Source of the DNA: Kineosporia succinea | Lineage (GTDB): Bacteria > Actinomycetota > Actinomycetes > Actinomycetales > Kineosporiaceae | Direction: 5' to 3' | Length of the DNA stretch: 64,000 nucleotides | Assembly (NCBI RefSeq): GCF_030811555.1 | Contig: NZ_JAUSQZ010000001.1 | Span: forward strand, 6,259,241-6,323,240 | Shown here: positions 57,150 through 64,000 of the stretch, piece by piece | Numbering within the stretch: position 1 is the first letter of the stretch | Layout: each line of letters opens with the position of its first letter | Program-made: the position numbers and the translations under genes | The notes under the pieces: generated by a model | The model's database searches: none | What the model was told of the DNA's origin: nothing | Seen by the model: only the letters and a program-made list of their open reading frames with translations

Positions 57150-58103
57150 GTGGAACTGGCACCGGATTTCGTGATGAGGCCGCTGTCCAACGTCGAGGAC
57201 GACGACGAGGGCGGCAAGGGCTTCTCGGCCGCCGCCGTGAAGGAAGCGAAACCGGCCGCCGGCATCCTCGGGCGCCTGGCCGGGCTCGAGGGAAAGTGGA
57301 GCGGCACCGGTTTCAACGTGATCTGGCGGCCCAACCACCGGCCCGTCGAGCAGGACCGGTTCCTCCAGCTCAACGTCACCACCGAGACGATGGAGTTCCA
57401 GCGGATCGCCGGTGACATCCCCAACCGGGGCCTGCTGCAGCCCGACATCAACATGGCCGGCCTGCACTACCTGCAGCAGATCACCGACAAGAACCTGGGC
57501 GCCGGGCTGCATTTCGAGCCGGGCATCTGGGCCCACGTGCCGGTGACGAGCAACCCGAAGGAGCCCGTCACGCTCGTGCGGATGGCGACGATCCCGCACG
57601 GCACGTCGATCCTGGCGCAGGGCATGTCGACCACGCAGGACGAGACGGTCGGCCCCTCGATCCCGAAGGTCAGCATCAAGCCGTTCAGCATCGGCTCGCC
57701 GAAGGACACGATCGACTTCGAGGAGCAGGACCTGGCCACCAAGACCAAGTTCCGCACACCCGCCGCCGGTCTGGTCGGGGTGACGCAGGCGATGGTGAAC
57801 GACCCCAACAGCGTTCTGCGCGCGGCGATCGCGAAGCAGAAGATCACCTCGACCACCCGCCTCCAGGTGACGACGGCCCGCAAGCCGGTCGTCGGCGGCG
57901 GCTCGGTCAACACCGCCTTCCTGGTCGGCACCGCAGACGGGCCGAACGCGGTCGCGGCCAAGGTCACGTCCACGTTCTGGCTGGAGAAGATCGACGGCGA
58001 GAAGCGCGCCTCCCAGCTGCAGTACACGCAGACCGTGCTGCTCGACTTCGCCGGCCTGAGCTGGCCGCACATCTCGGTGGCCACGTTGCGGCGGGTGGCC
58101 TGA
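57150..58103 (+). CDS. Beta-barrel protein of unknown function (nitrobindin-/haem-binding-like)
   Basis: A 317-residue cytosolic protein with no signal peptide. Its first domain opens LGRLAGLEGKWSGTGFNVIW, similar to the lipocalin/nitrobindin-type start (LxGxWxGxG). Then come LQLNVTTETMEFQRIAGDIP, LHYLQQITDKNLGAGLHFEP, GIWAHVPVTS and TIPHGTSILAQG. The His residues in HYLQQ, LHFEP and PHGTS are well placed as haem or ligand contacts, but the specific family was not recognised. GTG at 57150 has GAGGGG 7-8 nt upstream. Followed by a hairpin. Confidence 0.7.
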   Translation: MELAPDFVMRPLSNVEDDDEGGKGFSAAAVKEAKPAAGILGRLAGLEGKWSGTGFNVIWRPNHRPVEQDRFLQLNVTTETMEFQRIAGDIPNRGLLQPDINMAGLHYLQQITDKNLGAGLHFEPGIWAHVPVTSNPKEPVTLVRMATIPHGTSILAQGMSTTQDETVGPSIPKVSIKPFSIGSPKDTIDFEEQDLATKTKFRTPAAGLVGVTQAMVNDPNSVLRAAIAKQKITSTTRLQVTTARKPVVGGGSVNTAFLVGTADGPNAVAAKVTSTFWLEKIDGEKRASQLQYTQTVLLDFAGLSWPHISVATLRRVA

Positions 58104-58108
58104 TCCCC

Positions 58109-58147
58109 GGGACTGTGGACAGCTGAGCGGCAACTGCCCACAGTCCC
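58109..58147 (+). terminator. Hairpin terminator after the beta-barrel gene
   Basis: GGGACTGTGG (58109-58118) pairs perfectly with CCACAGTCCC (58138-58147) around a 19-nt loop, 6 nt after the stop codon. It overlaps the stop of the pseudogene on the opposite strand. Confidence 0.6.
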
Positions 58148-58549
58148 TAACCCACCGTCAGCTCCCGCAGCCCACAGACCGCGAGCGCGCACCACAGCTG
58201 CCGCGGTGCGCACCCAGGCCTGCGGCAGGCCTCGTGTGTCGATGACGGACGCGTCGGCCCTCGCCGAACCACTTCGCACCCGCTCGGCGTTGGCCGCCGC
58301 ACCGAACCGTTCGTCGTCGCGGTAGTAGGTCACGGCCGTGACCAGCGCGACCGGCGGCGCGGGCGCGGCCACGAGCGCCGGTACCCGCCCGACCGTCGTC
58401 TCCACGTGCCCGACCACACCCCGCACGTCCCAGGGATCGCACCGCGTCGGCCGGGCCCACGCGCTCGCGGGCAGCTCACCCAGGGCCTTCGCGAACGCGT
58501 CCGCCTCCGCGCGGAAGGCGACCACCACGTCCCTCAGAGAAGTCGGCAC
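58147..58549 (-). pseudogene. Truncated maleylpyruvate isomerase (DinB/MDMPI)-family remnant
   Basis: Reading from a GTG at 58549, the frame matches the N-terminal part of mycothiol-dependent maleylpyruvate isomerase-like proteins: VVAFRAEADAFAKALGELPA, PWDVRGVVGHVETTVGRVPA, and TYYRDDERFGAAANAERV. After about residue 115 the match is lost and the frame runs into the antisense of the neighbouring gene. A shift to the +1 frame gives a sensible short end (LAVCGLRELTVG, then stop at 58147). The family's metal-ligand and C-terminal domain are missing. I read this as a C-terminally truncated, frameshifted gene. Confidence 0.5.
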
Positions 58550-58664
58550 CGGGCCAGCCAAGCACCCCCGGGCTCCCGGATGGTCCGAACGGACGATCTC
58601 GCGAACTCCCGGCCGGCGACGAGCATCCAAATCCCCGGAACACCGTCCACCGAAGGAGCCGACC

Positions 58665-59417
58665 GTGCCGCACCGCACCGCAACCCTCGTCGCCGCCACC
58701 ACGCTCGGCCTGGCCTGCGTCACCACCGGTGGCGCACTCGCCGCCCACGCGAACGTGACGACGCCGGCCGACGCGACCACGTCGTCCACCATGACCCAGA
58801 GCGCCAAGAAGCCGAAGGCGACCACGGTGATCCGCCTGGCCCCGTTCCAGGCCGACGGCTCGCTGAAGAAGGGCTGGCGCACCCACCTGGTGCGCAGCGC
58901 CGACCCGATCGACTGCAGCTACGACACCGGCTCGGTCTCGGCCGTGAACGGCGGCACCCACTCCTGCGGCAGCACCGCCGATGCGGCCGGTGACTGCTGG
59001 AGCTCCCCGAAGTACCGTCACCAGATCCTGTGCCTGGAATCGGCCTGGTCCAAGACCCTGACCCGGCGCAAGGCCGTGAACGTGCCCGCGACCACGAAGA
59101 AGCCGAAACTGCCTCAGCCACTGGCTCTTCAGCTGTCCGACGGCACCCGCTGGTCGCTGCGCACCGGAGGCGCCTGGGGTGGACGAGCGGACGGGCTGGT
59201 CGGCTACTACGGCTGCGAGAGCAAGGCCTGCTCGGAGAAGGAGACGGGCAAGTTCCTGGCAGTGGTGGCCAAGCCGGACAGTCACGCGGTGAACCGGTCG
59301 AAGGCCGCCTGGACCGTACGTGTCGGGGAGCTCGGCTCGGTCGAGAAGTCCTACCCGGCGCCGAAGAAGTACACGGTGACGAAGGCCTGGTTCATCAAGA
59401 ACACGGTCAAGCGGTAG
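58665..59417 (+). CDS. Secreted protein with six cysteines, unknown function
   Basis: A 250-residue protein with a signal peptide (VAATTLGLACVTTGGALAAH, likely cleaved after ALAAHA). The mature part contains Cys in IDCSYDTG, HSCGSTADAAGDCW, ILCLES and YYGCESKACSEKE, suggesting disulfides, and many Lys residues, unusual in this GC-rich setting. GTG start with AAGGAG upstream. No domain was identified; extracytoplasmic location is well supported. Confidence 0.72.
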   Translation: MPHRTATLVAATTLGLACVTTGGALAAHANVTTPADATTSSTMTQSAKKPKATTVIRLAPFQADGSLKKGWRTHLVRSADPIDCSYDTGSVSAVNGGTHSCGSTADAAGDCWSSPKYRHQILCLESAWSKTLTRRKAVNVPATTKKPKLPQPLALQLSDGTRWSLRTGGAWGGRADGLVGYYGCESKACSEKETGKFLAVVAKPDSHAVNRSKAAWTVRVGELGSVEKSYPAPKKYTVTKAWFIKNTVKR

Positions 59418-59536
59418 CCAGCACGAACGCGGTCGCACAGGGTGAAGGAACGTCGTAGACCAGGGTGGGCCAGACGGTTGTCGCGTGTCCACTATGTCGG
59501 AGTGCGGGCAGGTCGGGGCGCCCCGATCATGTGCGC

Positions 59537-60130
59537 ATGAGCGACATGGATGTGGCCCGGGAAGCCCGGCGCCGGCAGCAGCGGATCCTGCTGATCACCT
59601 ATCCGATGCTGGTGCTGCTCATGCCGCTCGTGTTCGTGGGCTTCATGCTCACGTCGGACGAGTCGTTCGCGGATCTGCCGGTGGTGGGGTGGCTGTTCGT
59701 CGCCTTCATGGTGCTCGTCCCCCTGCTGATGGTGCTCGGCGCGCTGTGGCTCCGGCAGCGGGGTGTGTCCTGGATGCAGCCGCCGCTGGCGATGGGGGTG
59801 GACAGGGCGCGGCGCAAGCGGATCGTCACGTCGATCCGGGCAGGTGAGCCGGTCGCGCCCGACGACGAGGTCGTGGCCCGGGACACGGCCCGGCGCCTTC
59901 AGCAGCAGCGCTGGCTGCCGTGCCTGTGGATCGTGCTCGCCGGGCTGAGCGTGGTGCAGTTCGCGCTGGTCGAACAGGACGTGCCGCACACCATCGCGAT
60001 GGTGGGCTTCGGCATGGCGGCGCTGTCCGCCCCGTGGGCGCTGCGGGACGCTCGGCGCGGCCGCCGCTGGCTGGAGAAGCATCAACCGCAGACGCCTGAT
60101 GAGCCGGGACGGGTGGGTGTCGGCGGGTGA
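59537..60130 (+). CDS. Four-span membrane protein of unknown function
   Basis: A 197-residue protein with spans at about 18-38 (LITYPMLVLLMPLVFVGFML), 48-70 (VVGWLFVAFMVLVPLLMVLG), 130-148 (LPCLWIVLAGLSVVQFALVE) and 153-172, separated by a cytosolic basic segment. It ends in a charged C-terminus. It has no SD and no recognised domain. The start ATG at 59537 was taken because the preceding residues are not family-like and overlap an unrelated frame. Confidence 0.68.
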   Translation: MSDMDVAREARRRQQRILLITYPMLVLLMPLVFVGFMLTSDESFADLPVVGWLFVAFMVLVPLLMVLGALWLRQRGVSWMQPPLAMGVDRARRKRIVTSIRAGEPVAPDDEVVARDTARRLQQQRWLPCLWIVLAGLSVVQFALVEQDVPHTIAMVGFGMAALSAPWALRDARRGRRWLEKHQPQTPDEPGRVGVGG

Positions 60131-60190
60131 CTGCACCCGCCCCGGCGGTCTGATGGTGCCCTTGATCGCGTGCTGTGTTCGATGATGCGA

Positions 60191-60427
60191 TCAGGAGTGC
60201 AGCGGTGGCAGTGCACCGGTGATGTAGATCTGTCGCTGGGTCTCGCTCAGGCTCTCGTAGAGCGAGTCGAGGGCCTGTTCGAAAGTGTCCGGCAGTTCGC
60301 GCGGTTCGGCCACCTCCCACTGGTTCACGGCGACCGCGTTGACGCGCAGCAGCGCGCCGAACTCGGTCTGGGTCAGGCCGAGGGCCTCGCGGAGGGGGCC
60401 GATGTCCTCGGTGCTCCAGCTGCTCAT
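60191..60427 (-). CDS. Small Xre/helix-turn-helix protein
   Basis: A 78-residue protein with a Cro/C1-type or MqsA-like HTH: LREALGLTQTEFGALLRVNA, VAVNQWEVAEPRELPDTFEQ. ATG at 60427 has GGAGGC 5 nt upstream. It is divergent from the XRE/DUF397 pair by 122 bp. It may be an antitoxin-like regulator, but no toxin partner is next to it on its own strand. Confidence 0.75.
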   Translation of the reverse strand: MSSWSTEDIGPLREALGLTQTEFGALLRVNAVAVNQWEVAEPRELPDTFEQALDSLYESLSETQRQIYITGALPPLHS

Positions 60428-60549
60428 GACTGCCTCCCCGTCGTCCCCGTTCCTACTCGTGGGACGACTGTCGGTCACCGCCGTAACCGGGTCACCTTCA
60501 CGTTTTGAGCGCTTGATTCGTGACCCGACGCCGATGAAATGATCCCCAT

Positions 60550-61359
60550 ATGTCAGGGGGAGGAGCAGGTCAGTGGTCGGTCGGGCTCGAGCTCTCCAAA
60601 GAGCTGCGCGAGGCCCGCGAGCGCGCCGGCAAGACGCTCGGTGACGTCAGCGCCGCCAAGCTCGGCAGCCGCCAGAAGCTGTGGCGCATCGAGCACGGCG
60701 TCGGCCCGTGGAAACCGGCGGACGTCGGAGCCCTCTGCGACCTCTACGCAGTGGCGCGGTCACATCGGCAGCTGCTGGTCGACATGGCGCACGCGTCGAA
60801 CGACACCACCTTCACGGAGCGGTATCAGCACGTCCCCCGCTTCGGGTTGTACCTGGCGATGGAGCGTAGGGCGACGGCGCTGACCACGATGACGGGCTCG
60901 CTGGTGCACGGCCTTCTCCAGACGGAGGGGTACCACCGGGGCGTCATGGCTGATGCCCGGCTGTTCGAGTCCCAGATCGAGCAGCAGCAGCTCAGGATGC
61001 GGCAGGAACGGCAGCAGGCCTTCTGGGAGCGCGTGGACGTGAGTCTCAAGGTGATCATGTCGGAGGCAGCGCTGCACGCGGTCGTGGGTTCTCGCGAGGT
61101 GATGGCCGAGCAGGTCGGGCGTCTGCGCGCACTCGCAGGTCAGGAAGGTGTGAGCATCCGGTACGTCCCTCTTTCCTGTCCGCCGGGCCTGGTGGCCCAG
61201 GGGCCCTTCACGCTGCTGACGACCGATCAGGGAGAAAGCGTTTACGTCGAGCATCTCGACGGGGGACGAATCCTGAGTGAGGCTGGCACGGTAGGAAGGT
61301 TCAGGCATGCGGCGGGCCTGGCCGAAGAACAGTCGGTAGACATGCGGGAGTGGCAGTGA
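60550..61359 (+). CDS. XRE-family regulator with DUF5753 (Scr1-like) domain
   Basis: A 269-residue protein: N-terminal HTH (LSKELREARERAGKTLGDVS, AAKLGSRQKLWRIEHGVGPW) and a DUF5753 domain (LYLAMERRATALTTMTGSLV, HGLLQTEGYHRGVMADARLF, RQEERQQAF-like block, LHAVVGSREVMAEQVGRLRA, VSIRYVPLSC, YVEHLDGGRIL). This is the typical actinobacterial DUF397-partner regulator family, related to WhiJ and Scr1. Its stop overlaps the DUF397 start (GTGA). The start may be leaderless (AATGAT 6 nt before the ATG). Confidence 0.92.
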   Translation: MSGGGAGQWSVGLELSKELREARERAGKTLGDVSAAKLGSRQKLWRIEHGVGPWKPADVGALCDLYAVARSHRQLLVDMAHASNDTTFTERYQHVPRFGLYLAMERRATALTTMTGSLVHGLLQTEGYHRGVMADARLFESQIEQQQLRMRQERQQAFWERVDVSLKVIMSEAALHAVVGSREVMAEQVGRLRALAGQEGVSIRYVPLSCPPGLVAQGPFTLLTTDQGESVYVEHLDGGRILSEAGTVGRFRHAAGLAEEQSVDMREWQ

Positions 61360-61553
61360 ACGGCGATACCGCTTGGCAGAAGGCAACGGCCAGCAACGCT
61401 GGTGGCGACTGCGTGGAGATGCGTCGCCACGGCGGAACCGTGCAGGTCAGGGACTCCAAGAATCCGGACGGGCCGGTGCTGAGCTTCGGGCCCGGTGAGA
61501 TCGCGGCCTGGCTCGACGGTGCGACCAGGGGCGAGTTCGATCATCTGATCTGA
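61356..61553 (+). CDS. DUF397 protein
   Basis: A 65-residue DUF397 protein: AWQKATASNAGGDCVEMRRH, VQVRDSKNPDGPVLSFGPGE and a C-terminal helix EIAAWLDGATRGEFDHLI. In streptomycetes such proteins (BldB/WhiJ-partner type) act opposite the XRE/DUF5753 regulator, as an antitoxin-like pair. GTG at 61356 overlaps the XRE stop. Confidence 0.92.
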   Translation: MNGDTAWQKATASNAGGDCVEMRRHGGTVQVRDSKNPDGPVLSFGPGEIAAWLDGATRGEFDHLI

Positions 61554-61619
61554 CCGGGCCGCAATGCGGCTGGTGTGAGCCCCCGTGAGGATCTGGGGAT
61601 GGCCGACGGAGACCTCGTC

Positions 61620-61919
61620 CTAGAGCACCTGCGGCGGACGCAGGTCGGGCGGCAGGTCGAGCGGGTGACGCCCGGCGTCGCGGCCGGCGACCGTGGTCAT
61701 CGCCCGGCGGTACTGGTCGCACGTGATCCGCCGCGTCATCACCTGCCGGGCCAGCGCACCCTCGAGCGTCAGGGCCGGGCGGCGCGCGGGATGCGTCGGC
61801 GGCAGCGAGGGCGGCATCCGGCGTCGGCGGCGTGAGGTGAGGACCTGGATGACGTCCCACCACGTGGCGACCAGGCCGACGACGATGAGGGCGGCTACGA
61901 GGACAGCTCCCGAGCTCAT
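61620..61919 (-). CDS. Small single-span membrane protein with basic linker
   Basis: A 99-residue protein with one N-terminal span (AVLVAALIVVGLVATWWDVI, residues 5-24), a basic stretch (SRRRRRM), and a short-conserved-type C-terminal segment (LARQVMTRRITCDQYRRAMT) that resembles SHOCT-like helices, which often end small membrane proteins. ATG at 61919 has GGGAGC-like sequence upstream. Function unknown. Confidence 0.65.
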   Translation of the reverse strand: MSSGAVLVAALIVVGLVATWWDVIQVLTSRRRRRMPPSLPPTHPARRPALTLEGALARQVMTRRITCDQYRRAMTTVAGRDAGRHPLDLPPDLRPPQVL

Positions 61920-62085
61920 GGCTCAACCCTCGTCCCGCGCGCAGGGTGGGCACAGGGACGAAGGGCCCGTCCCGCCGGGGCTCGAGGCCTGTTCGCCCGG
62001 CGGTCGCCCGGAGCCCGGGCCGGTGCCAGCACGATCACCGGGGGACGCGTCGGCGCACCGGAACGGGGCCGGCCCGGGGGCCCCG

Positions 62086-62098
62086 TAGAGTTCGCCGG
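62086..62098 (+). promoter_or_regulatory. Candidate leaderless promoter of the GIY-YIG gene
   Basis: TAGAGT (62086-62091) is followed by exactly 7 nt and ATG at 62099. No SD is present. Confidence 0.45.
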
Positions 62099-63037
62099 AT
62101 GAGGAAGCGCCCGGCCGCGGTGGCCGTCCTGCCCACCGAGCCCGGGGTCTACCGGTTCCGCGACGAGGCCGGGCGGGCCCTGTACATCGGGCGTACCGGC
62201 AACCTGCGGCACCGGGTCGGCTCGTACTGGGGCGACCTGCGCGACCGCCCGCGGCTGCGCCGGATGGTGGCCCAGGTCACCGGAATCGAGGCGCTGGTCT
62301 GCGAGTCCGAGCACGAGGCGGCCTGGCTCGAGCGCAACCTGCTGGAACACCGCAAGCCCCGCTGGAACCGGGCCCGCGGCGGGCAGGAGCTGCCGGTCTG
62401 GATCCGTCTCGACCCCTCCCCGGCCGCACCCCGTCTCGACCTGGTGCACCGCGTCGAAACTCGTCCCGGCGTCAGCCACTTCGGGCCGTACCTGGGCTCC
62501 CGCAAGGTGCGCGAGGCCGTCTCGGCCCTGCTGCGCTGCTATCCGCTGCCCTACACCGCGACCCGCCTGACCCCGGCCGAGAAGGACATGGCCGCCACCC
62601 GCGGTGTGGCCCTCGACGACCGCGAGCGCCTGATCACCACGATCACGGCCGTGCTCGAGCGCTCGCCGCAGGCGGTGGCGCAGGCGCACGAGCTCCTGCG
62701 GGTGCGCCGCGACGAGGCCGCCGCCGGGCTGCTGTTCGAGATCGCCGGGGCGGTGCAGACCGAGATCGCGGGGCTGGCCTGGGTGGTCGCGCCGCAGCGG
62801 GTCACGGTCGAGGGAGCCGGTGACCTGACCCTGACCGGTCGCCACGACGGGCTCGACGTGCGGCTGCGCATCCGCGCGGGCCGGATGTGCGAGTGGCAGC
62901 AGGTGGTCTCGAAGGGAGCGGCGGCCGAGATCCCCGGCGAATGGGGGCCGTTCCTCGGCCGGAACGCGGAACTGGCCGCGCGGCTGGCGAATCTGGCCGT
63001 CACGAACGAATCGCCCACCGGCCTGACCCGCGCCTGA
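62099..63037 (+). CDS. GIY-YIG nuclease, UvrC N-terminal-like (Cho-type)
   Basis: A 312-residue protein. Residues 12-95 form a GIY-YIG nuclease: EPGVYRFRDEAGRALYIGRT, GNLRHRVGSYW, then the Glu in CESEHEAAWLERNLLEHRKP. Residues 95-160 continue as in UvrC (RWNRARGGQELPVWIRLDPS, HFGPYLGSRKVREAVSALLR). No UvrB-binding or RNase H-like endonuclease domain follows; the second half is unassigned and helical. It may nick DNA on one side of a lesion, like Cho. Probably leaderless. Confidence 0.85.
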   Translation: MRKRPAAVAVLPTEPGVYRFRDEAGRALYIGRTGNLRHRVGSYWGDLRDRPRLRRMVAQVTGIEALVCESEHEAAWLERNLLEHRKPRWNRARGGQELPVWIRLDPSPAAPRLDLVHRVETRPGVSHFGPYLGSRKVREAVSALLRCYPLPYTATRLTPAEKDMAATRGVALDDRERLITTITAVLERSPQAVAQAHELLRVRRDEAAAGLLFEIAGAVQTEIAGLAWVVAPQRVTVEGAGDLTLTGRHDGLDVRLRIRAGRMCEWQQVVSKGAAAEIPGEWGPFLGRNAELAARLANLAVTNESPTGLTRA

Positions 63038-63058
63038 CCCGCGCCTGACCAGGGTGAT

Positions 63059-63832
63059 TCACGGCACCGGGACGCTCGCCGCCCCGGCCAGCCGCCCGAA
63101 CTGCCACACCACGCAGTACACGCCGAGCCCGACCAGCAGCACGAGCACCGAGCTGATCGCGAACTCCCGCAGCGCGTAGTCGGCCAGCGTCGTCGGCCCG
63201 GCGCCCGGGATGTCGACGCGCACCTGGCGCAGGCGCAGCGTGACCTGCACCAGGCTCACGACGGCCGCGGCCCCGGCCAGCACCGAGACCAGCAGCCGGC
63301 GCCGGGCCGCGCTCAGCACCGCCCCGGCGGGCAGTGACGCCGGGCGGGTCGAGTTCCACCAGTGCACCAGCCAGCCGGCGAGCAGCAGTGCGCCGGCCAG
63401 GTCGCTGAGCAGGTTCAGGCGCTGCGAGAGGCCGAGGCCGAACAGGTCGCAGAACGCGTCCCAGCCCACGTGCGTGGCCGCGCCGATGACGGCCGAGACC
63501 ACGACGGCCGCGAGCGTTCGCGCGTCCGTCATGCGAAAACCCTGGGCCGACCACCACGCCCGCGCCGCGACCGCCGGGGGCAGCAGAGCCACCAGCGGGC
63601 GCTTGGCCACGAGCTGGAACACCGCCAGCATGACCAGCGCGATCATCGGGTCGAGCCACAGCAGTGAGGACGCCCGGTGCGTGAGCGTGAGGTTGTAGTC
63701 GCCGCCGAGCCACTGCAGCGACACGTAGTACGGCAGGTCAGGGGCGAGCGCGCCGAAGACCAGGGCGGACGGGACGAGCGGGCGCCGGGCGAGGGGCACG
63801 ACGGCGACCGGGTGGATCAGGGTGAACGGCAC
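63059..63832 (-). CDS. DUF4184-family membrane protein
   Basis: A 257-residue membrane protein with about six spans. It begins VPFTLIHPVAVVPLARRPLV and has the family pattern ALAPDLPYYVSLQW and ATHVGWDAFCDLFG, with His and Asp residues set near the membrane as in metal-dependent hydrolases of this DUF. GTG at 63832 was preferred to the longer frame, since conserved sequence starts there. Function of the family is not known. Confidence 0.85.
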   Translation of the reverse strand: MPFTLIHPVAVVPLARRPLVPSALVFGALAPDLPYYVSLQWLGGDYNLTLTHRASSLLWLDPMIALVMLAVFQLVAKRPLVALLPPAVAARAWWSAQGFRMTDARTLAAVVVSAVIGAATHVGWDAFCDLFGLGLSQRLNLLSDLAGALLLAGWLVHWWNSTRPASLPAGAVLSAARRRLLVSVLAGAAAVVSLVQVTLRLRQVRVDIPGAGPTTLADYALREFAISSVLVLLVGLGVYCVVWQFGRLAGAASVPVP

Positions 63833-63873
63833 CCGTTCATCGTGGCGACGACGTGAGGCGGCGCGCCTCGTCC

Positions 63874-64000
63874 TCAGGTGCAGGAGTCCGGTACCTGGGT
63901 CTCGACGTGCTGGTACCCGTGCGGCGGTGCGGGCCCCGGGCCGCCGACCACCCGGGCGGGACATGGTGGACGCGTCGGGAGACCCGGTCTCCCGACGCGT
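63874..64000 (-). CDS. Possible 3' end of a gene entering from the right edge
   Basis: The minus strand holds an uninterrupted frame to a TGA at 63876-63874, ending GPAPPHGYQHVETQVPDSCT. The end looks like a real protein C-terminus and lies 42 nt before the DUF4184 start on the same strand. However, the frame reads straight through a perfect palindrome at 63970-64000, so the true start may be inside the window or the frame may be chance. Confidence 0.3.
   Translation of the reverse strand, partial: RVGRPGLPTRPPCPARVVGGPGPAPPHGYQHVETQVPDSCT
63970..64000. terminator. Perfect 15-bp palindrome at the right edge
   Basis: Arms 63970-63984 and 63986-64000 are exact reverse complements around a single base. 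It resembles an intergenic terminator or repeat and is cut by the window end, so its full extent is unknown. Confidence 0.5.

Noticed and set aside
1-64000. tRNA, rRNA, CRISPR array, transposase, integrase or phage genes
   Set aside because: None was recognised. All short tandem arrays seen are low-complexity DNA without spacers of even length.

Overview
The window is GC-rich, tightly packed DNA from a filamentous-type actinomycete. The grounds are its strong G/C third-position bias, many GTG starts with ATGA/GTGA gene overlaps, several genes that look leaderless (TAnnnT about 7 nt before the start codon), an XRE/DUF5753 plus DUF397 pair, and a large catabolic gene content. No rRNA, tRNA, CRISPR, transposase or phage gene was recognised. 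The genus cannot be fixed from the sequence. The window cuts a gene at its left edge and possibly one at its right edge.

Layout. 1-12.5 kb is a tryptophan/anthranilate catabolic region: tryptophan 2,3-dioxygenase, an amidohydrolase in the formamidase position, kynureninase, PaaX and a flavin reductase in one minus-strand operon. Next to it are a two-domain anthraniloyl-CoA monooxygenase/reductase, two thioesterases, a cupin, a Rid protein, a second PaaX, a PaaK-type CoA ligase, a small protein and a FAH-family hydrolase. Together these could take tryptophan to anthranilate and then through a CoA-linked, non-catechol route.

12.8-26.6 kb looks like one or two linked systems for a nitrogen-rich amide or heterocycle. 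A FadR-type GntR regulator with a perfect operator leads FmdA/AmdA amidase, an AtzH-amidase fusion, an isochorismatase-fold hydrolase, a cupin and a creatininase-family hydrolase. Facing them are an ATZ/TRZ amidohydrolase, an MTHFR-like flavoprotein and a phosphotriesterase-family hydrolase. Divergent from these are a HutC-type GntR, a cytosolic PnrA-like binding protein and a NitT/TauT-type ABC importer. This is the best candidate for an undescribed pathway in the window.

26.8-30 kb holds small unrelated genes (stress membrane protein, Rid protein, cupin/carboxymuconolactone-decarboxylase pair, secreted protein). 30-38.2 kb is a chitin/N-acetylglucosamine locus: RpiR regulator with repeated TGAAT-C/G-ATTCA operators, SIS protein, NgcEFG-like importer, BadF/NAGK-type kinase and a secreted GH20 hexosaminidase. 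38.2-43 kb holds a membrane-anchored discoidin protein, a G/C-skewed minisatellite, a response regulator, a cation/proton exchanger, DUF1990, a small metallopeptidase and MarR. 43.2-47.9 kb is an organosulfur-type monooxygenase operon (two SfnB/DszC-like proteins, a haloalkane-dehalogenase-fold hydrolase, and a DszA/NtaA-like monooxygenase).

48-64 kb includes a TetR/NTF2-like pair with twin operators, a 977-residue transmembrane protein joining a degenerate NTPase-like domain to an extracellular solute-binding domain, a free-standing EndoU-type ribonuclease, a large FAD/Fe-S dehydrogenase divergent from a GntR regulator with a symmetric leaderless promoter pair, several unassigned proteins, a broken maleylpyruvate-isomerase-like gene, the XRE/DUF397 pair, a GIY-YIG nuclease and a DUF4184 membrane protein.
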